From Zychaea mexicana (Eukaryota > Mucoromycota > Mucoromycetes > Mucorales > Lichtheimiaceae), in the NCBI RefSeq assembly GCF_025766255.1, contig NW_026516688.1, positions 62,001-126,000 on the forward strand: a stretch of DNA of 64,000 nucleotides. The letters are read 5' to 3'. Position 1 is the stretch's first letter. Every line of letters starts with the position of its first letter. Shown here piece by piece: positions 11,813-22,472 of this stretch. The position numbers and the translations under genes are program-made. The notes under the pieces are model-generated. The model did not search any database, was not told where the DNA came from, and saw nothing but the letters and a program-made list of their open reading frames with translations.

Positions 11813-12418
11813 ATGGAAACAAACGCTCCCTCACGTTTCACCCTTTGTAATAACGACCAATGTTGCAACAAGTTCAACTTTATTGATGTTGCCACGGTGC
11901 ATTCCGTTGTGGATGGCCCGGATCCTCGCGATCACTGTGCCAATGAACGAAACTTGCTGACCTGGTTGCGTACTGGCATGGTACTTGCATTAATAGGTAA
12001 TTTCAAATTCAATTTACTTCTCCACACAACAACCCCCACATGGGTATACACTCGTCGTGGAGAAGCAACACTCTAGTTAGACAGTGCGCACAACACAGAG
12101 AGACACCCATGCTCATATATATGTAAACGATGTGCAGGCTTTATGACGCTGTTGGACCTGCCAACCAAAGTATTCGCACCCTCTAATTCAATACCTTGGA
12201 CAGACGATCCAGCATCGATCCAAGTTCAGGTTGTGTCGTACATTTTCGTGGCACTTGGGCTTGCGAGTATATGCGTTGGGGTCATGATTTATTTGAGAAA
12301 CATGAACCAGATTTTGGAGCGTCGGATTGCTGTGGGACATGGATGGACGGGGTATACTATGGTATTACTGATCGTGCTATTCGTACTCTTTGTCATGGCT
12401 GCTGCATTGACCATCTAG
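11813..12418 (+). CDS. DUF202 (YidH-like) small membrane protein
   Basis: Exons 11813-11996 and 12138-12418 encode 154 residues. The segment ANERNLLTWLRTG is the hallmark of DUF202 proteins, in which an Arg/Asn-Glu motif begins the first membrane helix. Three membrane helices follow: LLTWLRTGMVLALIG FMTLL, VVSYIFVALGLASICVGVMI and TMVLLIVLFVLFVMAAAL. The same fold forms the membrane part of the fungal vacuolar Vtc1 subunit, but this gene lacks other VTC parts, so a VTC role is only a possibility. Its TAG stop (12416-12418) overlaps the stop codon of the opposite-strand TPR gene. The splice G|GCTTT restores the GFMTLL reading. Confidence 0.9.
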
Positions 12419-13354
12419 GCCTTCTTTTGTTGATCAAACATGCCCCAGTACGCCTTTTTTACTTGCTCTTGTCCCTTCTTATCCTGCTGCTTGATCAATG
12501 CCAATTCCTGCTTGACCGCCGCATCTACATGTATACACTTTTTGCTTTAGTTTCTGATTTTTTCCTTTTTCGAAAGATACACCCCCTCACTACTGCTACT
12601 GCTTCTCTTACTGTAACCGCTTGTTTTACCTTTGGGATCCTTTTGCAACACCTCGTTCAACACTTCTTTTGCCTTGTCCACATCACCCATGCGAGCATAC
12701 GCCTGACCTTGCCGGAACTTGGATTTTAAGTTTTCAGCATCGATTTCGCGTGCCTGTGTAGCATATCATAACGTTCCATAATCTGATCCAAAGTGCTTGA
12801 TCTGTATATCTCGCTCATTCTGCTCTTTTTGTTTGTTTGTTGTTTGCAATCTTACCTTGGTGGCTGTATCCAAAACGCGCGGCCATTTCTCCTGCTTTGC
12901 CAAAACAGCTATTGTATGAATTACAAAATTGTTGTCAGTGGTTGTGTATACATTGAATGTGCCAGTGTATATTGTATGTGTGTGTCTGCATGTGTTTTTT
13001 AAAATAGAGTATTGAAGGACAAGTATGTAAAAGGTACATACCACACTGGTTGTTGTAAATCTTGACGAGTTGCTCGTTCGATCTCTCTTTCAAATCGTTT
13101 GCAGGCTGAAGACCACCGACAGTTCGCAAATGCAGAAGTGCGTGATAGTAGTTTGATAATGCTATTTCGCCCGAGAAAGAAAAAGGGTAATGGAATGAAA
13201 TGGAGCAACATAGTTTTGTCAATGTAAATGAGCATAATCGTAATAATAAAGTTACTGCGTGATGTGCACCTGCGGGATAATCGCCCTTTTTGAAGGCTTC
13301 ATTGCCTGCTTCGCGATATTCGACGCCTTTTTTAAAAGTTTCTTCGGAATTCAT
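12415..13354 (-). CDS. Tetratricopeptide-repeat protein, TTC9-like
   Basis: Exons in transcript order are 13354-13270, 13161-13042, 12908-12856, 12753-12630 and 12524-12415 (163 residues). The N-terminus (YREAGNEAFKKGDYPAALSN) is a classical TPR helix pair. Two more repeats follow (IYNNQCAVLAKQEKWPRVLD and KFRQGQAYARMGDVDKAKEV). The C-terminal KKAYWGMFDQQ resembles the LYLGMF end of animal TTC9 proteins. TPR domains are protein-binding scaffolds, often for Hsp90 or peptidyl-prolyl isomerases; no catalytic function is expected. The last three coding bases overlap the DUF202 stop codon on the other strand. Confidence 0.85.
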
Positions 13355-14233
13355 AATAAAACTTTGTTGACAGAAAACGTAAATGTGGGTTGCGTTCTAT
13401 GCAATTGGCAAAAAGAGAATGGGTGAGAGTGATGTACGTACGCGCCACCTTCAATTGCCAATTTTGGGCAGCAGTTGTTTCTTTAAATGTGCTGCGCAAT
13501 TCTTTTTCAGGACACATTTCCATCAGAGCTAACCTTGCCTGGTCTCTTTACGGAAAGAGATACACACACACTTACGTCAACAACAATGGGCTAACAGCAA
13601 ATAAAATCCATGCATAATTGATATAAACAGTGATAGATCAACGAAAAAAAAAATCAAGATGCTGTTGTGGCTAGAAACCATATAAATGGTACAATATGAC
13701 AAGGAATCTCATCTACCCATGCAGTAATTACAACAGACATCTCTTTCTTCTACACAGTAGTATGTAGCCACCACTATCACATACGTATGATGAGAAAGGA
13801 ACAAGGAACAAGTCGAGTGATTACATTTGAATTTATGAAGGTTGATAAGTTGGGTGATGATTGACGATAAGGATGTTGAGGGATTGAGTAGAGGTCAACG
13901 AATAGTCATGACAGGAAGGGCCTCTATTGGGGTTAAAGCGATGCAAGCGAAATTTGAAAATTGACCCACAAGTCGCTTCAATAGCGGACGTTGCCCATAA
14001 ATTGTGCCATTCGCTGCGAAAAAAAATTTCTCAACGAATTGGATGCGGTGAATAAAGCCAGCAGTGGTATTCCAACTGTGTCGGGGGCCTACGAGCTATC
14101 ACCGGGTTGACATCGTGCTTCTACTTTTCGAAGTAGGAGTGGGGAGCTGAAAGTTCTTTTAAGAATGATCAGTTTCTTTTCCCATTCGTTCCCCACTTTT
14201 TACACAAAAAAAAGAAAATGACAATAATATAGC
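13355..14233. other. Intergenic, no gene seen
   Basis: Upstream region of the TTC9-like gene. Reading frames are short and without family resemblance. The stretch 13640-14220 shows no coding signal. Confidence 0.4.
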
Positions 14234-14500
14234 ATCTGGAGCAAGTCCAGCTTTTACTCGCTAAATTTTCCCCAATTATTTTTTTTTGGGCGAGTCCAAC
14301 TTTTGCAAGCGGACCAGCTTTTGCTAGCGGACTCACATATAATCTTAGCGAGTCTATCAGAGTCTGTCAACTTTGACAAACAGTTGTGTCCGACAATAGC
14401 TATCCTTTTAATTCTACAAGTTCCTTTTGACGAGTCCGCTGGAGTGTCAACTAGCTATAACTTCCTGATATAGCCAGTCCGCTGGACTTGCTCACTAGCC
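14234..14500. repeat. MITE-like palindromic element
   Basis: A perfect 13-bp inverted repeat, GAGCAAGTCCAGC at 14239-14251 and its complement at 14481-14493, brackets about 255 bp. Inside, short copies of GCGGACT/GCGAGTCC lie on the left half and AGTCCGCTGG on the right half, so the whole can fold back on itself. It has no coding capacity. These are features of a miniature inverted-repeat transposable element, but no target-site duplication was established and no second copy is in the window. Confidence 0.5.
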
Positions 14501-15079
14501 TCGATTACTGTAGACTAGTCTACACGATCCGCTAAAACATCTATTCGCGATCACGGGATACCACTCTACCCCTTGCTTCCATGCTACTGATTGCGAAACA
14601 GGAAGTTTATAGCGCCATGGTGTGCGTAAGACTCGTTTTAATTGTATGGCAGTTCGGTTTTACACCTCATGATTATCCGAATCACGTATAAGAAAGAAAG
14701 CATCCTATATTCACGATAATACAAGGAGAAAATAAGTGGTCCCTCACTGAATTTGAAGTAAATACCCCAGCGTCTGTTTTCATATACACATGAAACGCAG
14801 CCTGATAGACATCGGTCGATGGCATCTTTTTCAGCCGCTCGTATGGATTATTTTGACGCATTGATAACAAATCAAGCTAAAAAAAACAGTGTTTAATATG
14901 CGCAACTACGAAATGTCTCGAGACTGCGCCTATTTGGAAGATTTTTCATCGCGCTAACATCGACAAAGAACAATAGCAATAAGGAATCTGATATTTCAAA
15001 TCGCTATTCGTCTACTGTACTGACAACGAGGCAAGCCGCATGCTTACACGGTATGCAATATATTACAGTTTCGTATTAC
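14501..15079. other. Intergenic, no gene seen
   Basis: Between the MITE-like element and the transporter relic. Short frames on both strands show no recognisable protein family. It may include decayed 5' sequence of the relic. Confidence 0.4.
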
Positions 15080-16230
15080 CCGATATCAAAAATCTTCTCG
15101 TTTATCGACCGAGCAAATATTGGTGATTATCATGAATACTTTGATAATACTCGTATTGGCCATACTACAAGATACTCTACCTTTCTCGTTGCCATAGAAG
15201 AAAAAAGCAAAGGAGCCATCCTAGTGATGAGCTTTTTGTGGGACAAGTGATCGTTTATCTCATCCCAATTTATCTGCAGGCAAACGCTAAACTTCTTGCC
15301 GGTCTAATCAAGGATATCACAATATCAGAAAGTGAATTTAACGTTGCATTGTCAATATTTTTCGTTGGTTTTGGAAGTCAAATATATTTAAATCATAGTA
15401 TAGGCTATCATTTTCAGACTATTCGTGATAGCAGCTTTAATACTTACTACCGGATAAGCAACATCTCATGTCAGTAAATCTTAATTCAAATGCCTACCAT
15501 ATAATGCTAAACAAAGTTGGACCAAGGATATAGACATAACCGCTTTACTATTGAGTTGGGGAACGGTAATTGCCTCAACATCAGCTGCTGTAACAAACGG
15601 TACTCAATCACTCGTCGCACGCTTTATATCTTGGTATTGCTGAGGCAAGTATGATACACCTTTAAGCTGTGAGCAATATATACAAGTGTAGCACATGATC
15701 GTTAATGAGATCTCTGACGTCAAAACCATGTATACCCTTATACTTTGTTAATGCAGGTGGGGAATTTTACTCTTACAAGTCTAAATGGTATACTAGACAA
15801 GAGTAAGCAAAAAAAAAAAAATAGGCATATATATTAGCTCTGTGCCCTTGTGTTGGTGTAAGTGTACGGGTGGACTTTTTTGTTTCGTGATATGTAGTAG
15901 TAGTAGTTGCTCATTAACTGTGAGCGTTAGACAAAGCATATGCTCTAACGGCACTTATTCATTAAGCAGTCGGTGGACTCTTTGTATGTCGATAATTCTT
16001 GGATATAAATGAGTTTCTGAACGAATCCAGTAAATAATGCTTTAAGCTAATCTGTGCAGCATGTGTTACAAAATAACTTTTATGTACATGGACGGCGTAG
16101 GAGGATTGAGCGGCTGGCAATGGATCTTTCTCATTGAGGCTATCCCAAAGCTCTGTTTCTGGCAGTGGTTCGCATCACTGCTCTACCTGGATTTCTCGAG
16201 AAAACCTCCTGTTAGTAGTAGTAGTAGTAT
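15080..16230 (+). pseudogene. Decayed MFS transporter (anion:cation symporter / Dal5-like family)
   Basis: Fragments of one MFS protein appear in the right order but in different frames, with stops between them. FSFIDRANIG is at about 15090-15124. NAKLLAGLIKDI and SEFNVALSIFFVGF are at about 15283-15375. ALLLSWGTVIASTSAAVTNG and an ARF..LGIAEA-like segment are at about 15544-15655. FYSYKSKWYTRQE, matching the family's FYPG...WYTR.E segment, is at about 15771-15811. MDGVGGLSGWQWIFLIEAIP is at about 16088-16150. The last is the central-loop signature of the allantoate/pantothenate permease family. Some gaps could be old introns, but internal stops and frame changes within conserved blocks show it is a relic. 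The C-terminal half is absent. Confidence 0.75.
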
Positions 16231-17519
16231 ACGATCATTTTGTTCAGACAAAAAGAAGACACTGTATCGTATACCTGTTTGCTAATATGTACCTTACCAC
16301 CTTGAATAATAATCACAATTTTATTTTTTGATGAGGTTGCGAGCAGCAAAGAGGAGCGTGTGATGGGTTGCAGTGGGGGTACCGTTCAATATGATTGTTG
16401 TGGTCAATCTTACCTTTGATGGTATCATTTGAAGCGATGATCTATGAGCATGACTACAGTACAACCAACAGGAGCAATATCATAGTTTACTGTGGTGCTT
16501 ATAAATTAGCGATTCCAAAAAGTGACAAGGTCTCCTTGTGTAATGGAGCCTAAACTAATTCAACCCTTTTCCCGCTGTATGATATGTAATGAGCACAGAC
16601 CGTTGTGCAGAGATCATGCATTACATGCATACTAGAGTATTACCACCAAAACTGTATGCGGCAGCTTATTACTATCAGCAGCAGCAGCAGTCATGTCGAA
16701 CCTTTTTCTGGGCGCTGTGTACTAGCGGTATGTTTAAGTTCTGACTGCCAATAACTCAATGCAAGGTCCTTGAATAAGTTGTATTACGCGGTTGAGTAGC
16801 AGGAGGAGTTTACAGTTTAGGCAAGTAAATGCATATATTACCAAATAAAACCAAGACTACTTTGGCAGCAGCAGCAGCAGCAGCAGCAGTAACTATATAT
16901 CAGCATGCAGGAGCATTTATTACGAGTAGTACAGTGATCAACGGGACACACCTGTGTGAATGGATACACCCAAGGAAAGATGATGATGATGATGAAAGTG
17001 TCTTGCACTATGTATACAAAGTGCGACGGTGTGCGACATGAAACAAAGAAAACTTTGGTTACCGAACAATGGAAGCTAATTTATTACAGTCGCCGCTTTT
17101 GGTGTAGTGCAGAACCAGTAGTAGTAACAACAAATCCACACCTGGTCTCTTTTTTTTTTTAATTTAATAAAAAAAAAGGGCTTTTTGTTCTTGACAAAAG
17201 TCCCGCGGGGGTGGGTGGAGGGGTAAAATAGAATAGAAAACTATACACAGAAAAGGAAGAATAAAGGAGAGGGAATTGTATGAACTGGTTTGCGCGCGGG
17301 GTGGTGGGATGGAAAGAAAATGCCCGTTTTCGTTCAACAAAAAGGTTCTTGTTCTTGTGCTTTTTTGTTGCTGCTGTGCATCGTGCGCTTGTGCTGGCGA
17401 GAGAGTGGAATGTGAATGGATGTTGTAGTATCGGGGGGGGGGGGTGCTGGGAATTGTATAATGTGTGTATGTAAAAAAAAACAAAGTGTATGAAGAAGTG
17501 TATATGTCTTTATAGGACC
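16231..17519. other. Intergenic, no gene seen
   Basis: AT-rich, with CAG and GAT trinucleotide runs (16674-16691, 16867-16890, 16980-16996) and a G-run near 17433. No protein family is recognisable. The region just left of 17520 is the 3' flank of NoxR. Confidence 0.4.
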
Positions 17520-19445
17520 TTAAGCGATGCACCAGATCTCCATCCGCTCCGGACTGCTACCGTTGCGCATCCTACAGATCTGCCGTGCCATACTGAGATC
17601 ATCGTCGTCTATCATGATGACCATTTCATCGTCCTCGTCTTTGTACTGGAGTCGCAATGAAGGCGGTGCGTTGAACTTGTGCCGTACTTTGTGCAAGAGT
17701 TCGTCGAATGTGACATGGGTCGGCATGAGGAGAATGCGCGTGTCCGAGTAATGGACTTTGATTTTGATCTTGTTGGGAAGGTCTTTGGCCGACGACGTTG
17801 AGGTGGACGGCTGTGGCGTGAAGGGCCGATCCAAGCTCGCATTGCTGCCATTGCCTGCTGCATGCATCGACAGGTTGTGGAGCGATCCATAGACTTCGTC
17901 GAGTTCCAAGTCAAACTGGCTTGTGCCTGCTGTGGTGATGCTTGTCGTCGTGGGCGAGTCGAACTCGTCGTAATTGCTCTGACTGCGTGGAATGGGCGGT
18001 ACAGGCGGCGGTGAGTAGCGGCTGGTTTTGTGGCTACGGGTCGAGTTTCTGCCCGTGGATGAGGAGGAGGAATAGCGGTCTTGTTCATGGGTCGATTCGA
18101 ATCCACTGTCGATGCGTCGTCCGTCTGAGCGGTAGCGAGAGCTGTAGGAGGACAGCGAGGACTGTGAGTCGCCCCAGTCGTCTGTCACGTTGGAATCTTT
18201 TCGTCGGCGAGGATGGTCGCTGCTGCGCGACTGTTGGAGTTGTGGTTGTTGTGGTAATACTGGTACAGATGGGTTGGTGGGGCGTCTGGAATAAAATGAG
18301 GAGGATGTGGTGGACGTTGAGCTCGAAGGAAGCGGAGAAGGGGGTATGGATCGTGGTAATGGCTGTGGTAACGGTGGTTGTGGGTGTTGTTGTTGTTGAG
18401 GCTGCCGCCGTAAGAGCACCGAGTTGTTGCGTCCCAGTCCACCTCCGGCAAACGGTTGTTTATGCTGCTGTTGCAGTCGCTGCAGCTTATCCGCAGCGGC
18501 AAACATGTCGACGCCGCGTAACTGGCGCAGACGATTTTCCGGTGGGCGATACAGCACGCCTGGCGGGATCGAGTAGACCGAATAGCCTTTGCCGCGGTCA
18601 CGCACCGCTTGGTCAATGACCTCGTGTTCCTCTGTCATTTTGGATTTTTGTGCATGGTATAAATCGGTGAGACCTGCGTCGATTTTGCCGAGGTAGAGCT
18701 GGCAGATGCCTCGGTTGAAGAGGACCTCGCACGAATACAGTCGAAAGGCCAGCCCCAGCTGCTGATAGTTGATGATTGGGTTGCCGCGCAGTTTCTTTTT
18801 TGTTGTTTTGCGATGAGAGGAGACGCTATTAGCTGGGCCTGTCTGCCTGCAAAACGCACACACACAGAGATAAAATAACTCCACTTGAAAAAAACAAAAA
18901 ACAAATGTACCTGAAGTGCGTTATCGAAATCCTGCCTTGCCGCCTCCATATGATTCAGTACAAAGTGTGATACGCCCATCTGGAAGTATGCCACCGCAAA
19001 GAAGGGATCCATGCTGATGGCTGTGCTATAGGCTGCGATCTAAAATGCAGTGGATAATTAGTTTGGTGTGTACGATGATGACGAGTGCACGATGTTTGCT
19101 TTACCGCGCGTTCATGATCTTCCAGCGACGCAAGGATCAGTCCAATGTTAAAGTGCATCTTTGCATTATCCGCCATATTCTACATAGTGTATACATGGGT
19201 GAGTGCTTCTTCTCGAGTGCGCGAGCGCGTGTATGTGTATTTTTTCTCGAAGCAATAGCTTACATAAAACGCTCTGAGCGCGGAGTCGTAGTCTCTGTTA
19301 TCAAAGGCTTCGCAAGCATGCTGCCATTGCTCTAATTCAAGCTATATGGAATGGATGCGGATCAATTCGCTGTTAGTAATGGGGACGAAATGCAAAGAGA
19401 TTGGCTCGCTGTAGGTGAGATAGGATACGGTACCTTGAGCGCCAT
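17520..19445 (-). CDS. noxR: NADPH oxidase regulator NoxR (p67phox-like)
   Basis: Exons in transcript order are 19445-19434, 19341-19264, 19179-19105, 19039-18911 and 18794-17520 (522 residues); all introns are phase 0. The N-terminus (MALK joined to LELEQWQHACEAFDNRDYD) starts a four-TPR domain to about 190. It includes FNIGLILASLEDHERA, AVAYFQMGVSHFVLNHMEA and LYSCEVLFNRGICQLYLGK. The activation segment GYSVYSIPPGVLYRP follows. The middle is Ser/Gln/Pro-rich and disordered. A PB1 domain closes the protein (about 430-522; IKIKVHYSDTRILLM, FNAPPSLRLQYKDEDDEMVI). In filamentous fungi NoxR binds Rac through the TPRs and Bem1/Cdc24 through PB1, and is needed for Nox activity. The first coding exon is only 12 nt. 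Confidence 0.93.
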
Positions 19446-22400
19446 TCACTGATGAGAAAGGTAAGAAAGAAAAAGAAAGCAGGCTTTTTATATGGGATTC
19501 GAGCAAGAGAAGAACAAGAAGAGGCCAGAGAGCGAGTGGAAGAAGAGAAAGCAAAAGGGAGAGAGAAAGAGAGAGAGAAAAGGAGGGGTGTGGGGGAGGG
19601 AGAGGATATAGGTTAATTTGTGTGTGTGCGAGTGTGAGTGTGCAGAAGAAGAAGAAGGAGGGGGTGGTTGTCTAAGAGAAACTCTTTCTCGTGTGTAGCG
19701 TGTGTGTGTGTGTGTGTGTGTGGGTGTGTAACGCGACCCAATAAAAAAAATGTCCATTGTCTCAGCTTAAGACTACCCCCCCCCAATCTCCACCAGGTAA
19801 CCCTCTCTCCCCTTTGTTATGAATGATGCACGCTGTGCGTCGGATGCTTAGACTGCTGCTGCCGCCGCCGAAGCTACTTTGAAAGCACGCATGCTTGGCA
19901 TAACGACGACGACAACAACAAATGGGGCTTGTTTGAGCAACAGATACCCCAGCACTGCAGTAGGGCAAGAAAGAGGATTGATTACACAAGGTAAATGTTA
20001 GAGTTGAAAGGGATCTTCATCAGCTGTAAAGTACCACAACAGCAGGGTTGGTCTGACCGTAACTCATTGTGCGCCTTGCAAGATCATCTCTCTTTTTCTC
20101 TCTCTCATTCTAGGTAGTAGGCCACCAAGTGACAGAGTTGGGTAAATATACACCAAACAATCAGCATGTGTCGTTCACTTTCCCCCCCCCTTTATTCTCG
20201 CTTTCTCCTTATTCTCTCAAATCTGTTATTACTCTATATTCACGATGTTCCCAGCAATCTGAACCCTGTCGTTCGTGCAGCACATCATTAGAAGGCCGTT
20301 TGGGCGATGGCGATGATAATGTTGATAACCACCCACATCTCACTCTAGATCTTTTTTTGAGTAGTTTCGCTTGCTTTCAGTTGTATACGATGGGGTTTAC
20401 TATTGCTTGCTGCAGCACTCATCATCACTTAATGCATAGTGTCATGTATGTACGTAAACTTGGTAATCATGGCAGATTCCTTTTTACCTGTTCAGGAAGC
20501 AATTAGCATGCCCTTGTCTCCGACTGATTTTGGCCTAGGCACCGCTCAGATCTCTCTACTCTACTAAGCTGTCACTTGTAAAAAAAAAAACGCGCGTCCA
20601 AGAGAAGAACGCACAGTTGCCACCGACGCCCGGGCCCGTTATCTATACTAACCTGAGCAGCACAACAACAACAACTTCAGAACACTCTTCTTCTTTGCTA
20701 TTTAATGCTGCATAGTGACGCTTAAAATTGGTTAGAAAAACATGTAAATAGTATTAATTACAAGTAGATTGCTGACTCTCTTCTCCGATGCAAAACGAGC
20801 AAAATAGTGGCGTGAGCAGTTGTTGTTGTTGTTGTCGTTGTTAAATGTTCTGTTTGCTTCTTGAGTTTCGTCGGCAGAGACCTTTCGGGCGATGAATCAC
20901 CGTTGTTGTTGTTTGATGCTGTGATCATAAACATGGTAATATTATCCACTTAGGAACCGCTGTCCCGCACTTACTTTTGAGCGTGCGCGGACTTGTGCAC
21001 CCCTTCATCCATGGTAAGCTTATTATCTTTCGTTACCATTTGTTTGTTTGCTACACACACAGAGAATGTGGCACCAATGCTAATGGACGTTGACACTGCT
21101 GCTGTTGTTGTTGTTATTATTATTGTTGGATAGGGTGGAAAATGCTAGATTTAGACCCATGTTTCGTGAACAAAAATAGGATGGATGTTCTTGTAATTGA
21201 CATGTTAAATATACACACCACATGGTTTTTGCCATTCTGTGTAAGCCAACTTTAGTTTTTGTTTTTGGTTCTTAAGTGGCCTACGTCCCGCTCTATAATC
21301 AGCACATTGTTATTCCGCTCATGTCGCATGTATGACCTACAGTGGTAGTCGCTGTAGTTGCCTGGAGCTGTCATACGAAGCATGAGGTATCATATGACCG
21401 AGTAAGCTGATCTTTGTAATAAAGCTGTTGCATTTCTTCACAAGTCAATGATTGCTTGGACTTATTTCTTACTTGTCACCCTTGCATGTCTTTATCTTGT
21501 ATCAAGGGTGGCAATATGTCAGGAAAAGAGTGCCACAAAAAACGATCGCCTCTTTCTCCTTTTTTTTTTCTTTCGTTTCTTTTCAATGCCCCCCCAAAAT
21601 CCCTTCCGCCAGAAATAGAATTATGTTTTAACTGTTATTAATAATGCATCACTTATGTACACAATGTAAAAGCACATCATGTGTCATATACAACAACAAT
21701 GACATCTCTTAGTAGCAGTCTGTAATTTCAAACATAAACATACGCGTACAATCCATATCTATTGAAACGTTGTGGTGGTGGCAATGAACGACCTGCTGGT
21801 ATGCTCATATCATACGTGGATGAAAAGACATAGTATGTAGCCAGCAAAGCGGGACGTTATACTTGGAAGAAGTCGTTGTGCTGCCATTATGACTTGATAA
21901 TAACAAAGCACACTTGGAAGGGCTGATCGTCATAATCTGATAAGCCCTTTTTACTTCAAAATAGATGACTCTCTCACGTCTTGCTCGTCAAAAAACCATC
22001 CATTGATGCCTCGTAGGCACCCAGAATACCAGCTTGAAGACAGCCAGAGCAATGTGTGACAGAGCAGAGCATAACTGTGTATAAATAGGTCGAGTACAAC
22101 AGCGCAATGCACAGAAGACAAATGCAATGTGTAGCCTTACTACACGTACCAGTATCCTAGCTGCAACAAGCTGCCATGACTACACTCTGTGATTCGTGGC
22201 AATACCACGATAGCTAAGCAACAAGATATTGAGACAGCTGTCCTCTACCACATACTATACTGGTCTTCTCGACGACGATGATGGGTGAGGATGATGACCC
22301 TGAAAGGCAAGCAGCTTGGGGATTTACCTTGTTTTCATAATGCATATAAGCATCCGCCCGCTCTTTCCAAAAGCGGAAATGCAAAACTTTTTTTTTAAGC

Positions 22401-22472
22401 AAAAAAAAAAAAAGCTGTGTTCCTTGTTGACGACGATCTATCCTCGTTCTTTTTTTCTCGGAAAAAAAAACC
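19446..22472. other. 3-kb intergenic region between NoxR and the RNA helicase
   Basis: Divergent promoter region. The NoxR-proximal part (19450-19760) is strongly purine-rich on the + strand, with a GT microsatellite at 19700-19722. Further on there are CAA/GTT trinucleotide runs (20665, 20820, 21100) and homopolymer runs. No coding signal or RNA gene was recognised. Confidence 0.45.

Noticed and set aside
17942..18619. Long plus-strand frame opposite NoxR
   Set aside because: It is antisense to the disordered part of NoxR, rich in Val/Trp from complementing CA-rich codons, with no family resemblance.
20129..20506. 125-codon frame in the NoxR-helicase gap
   Set aside because: Composition follows CT-rich low-complexity DNA and it has no protein-family features.
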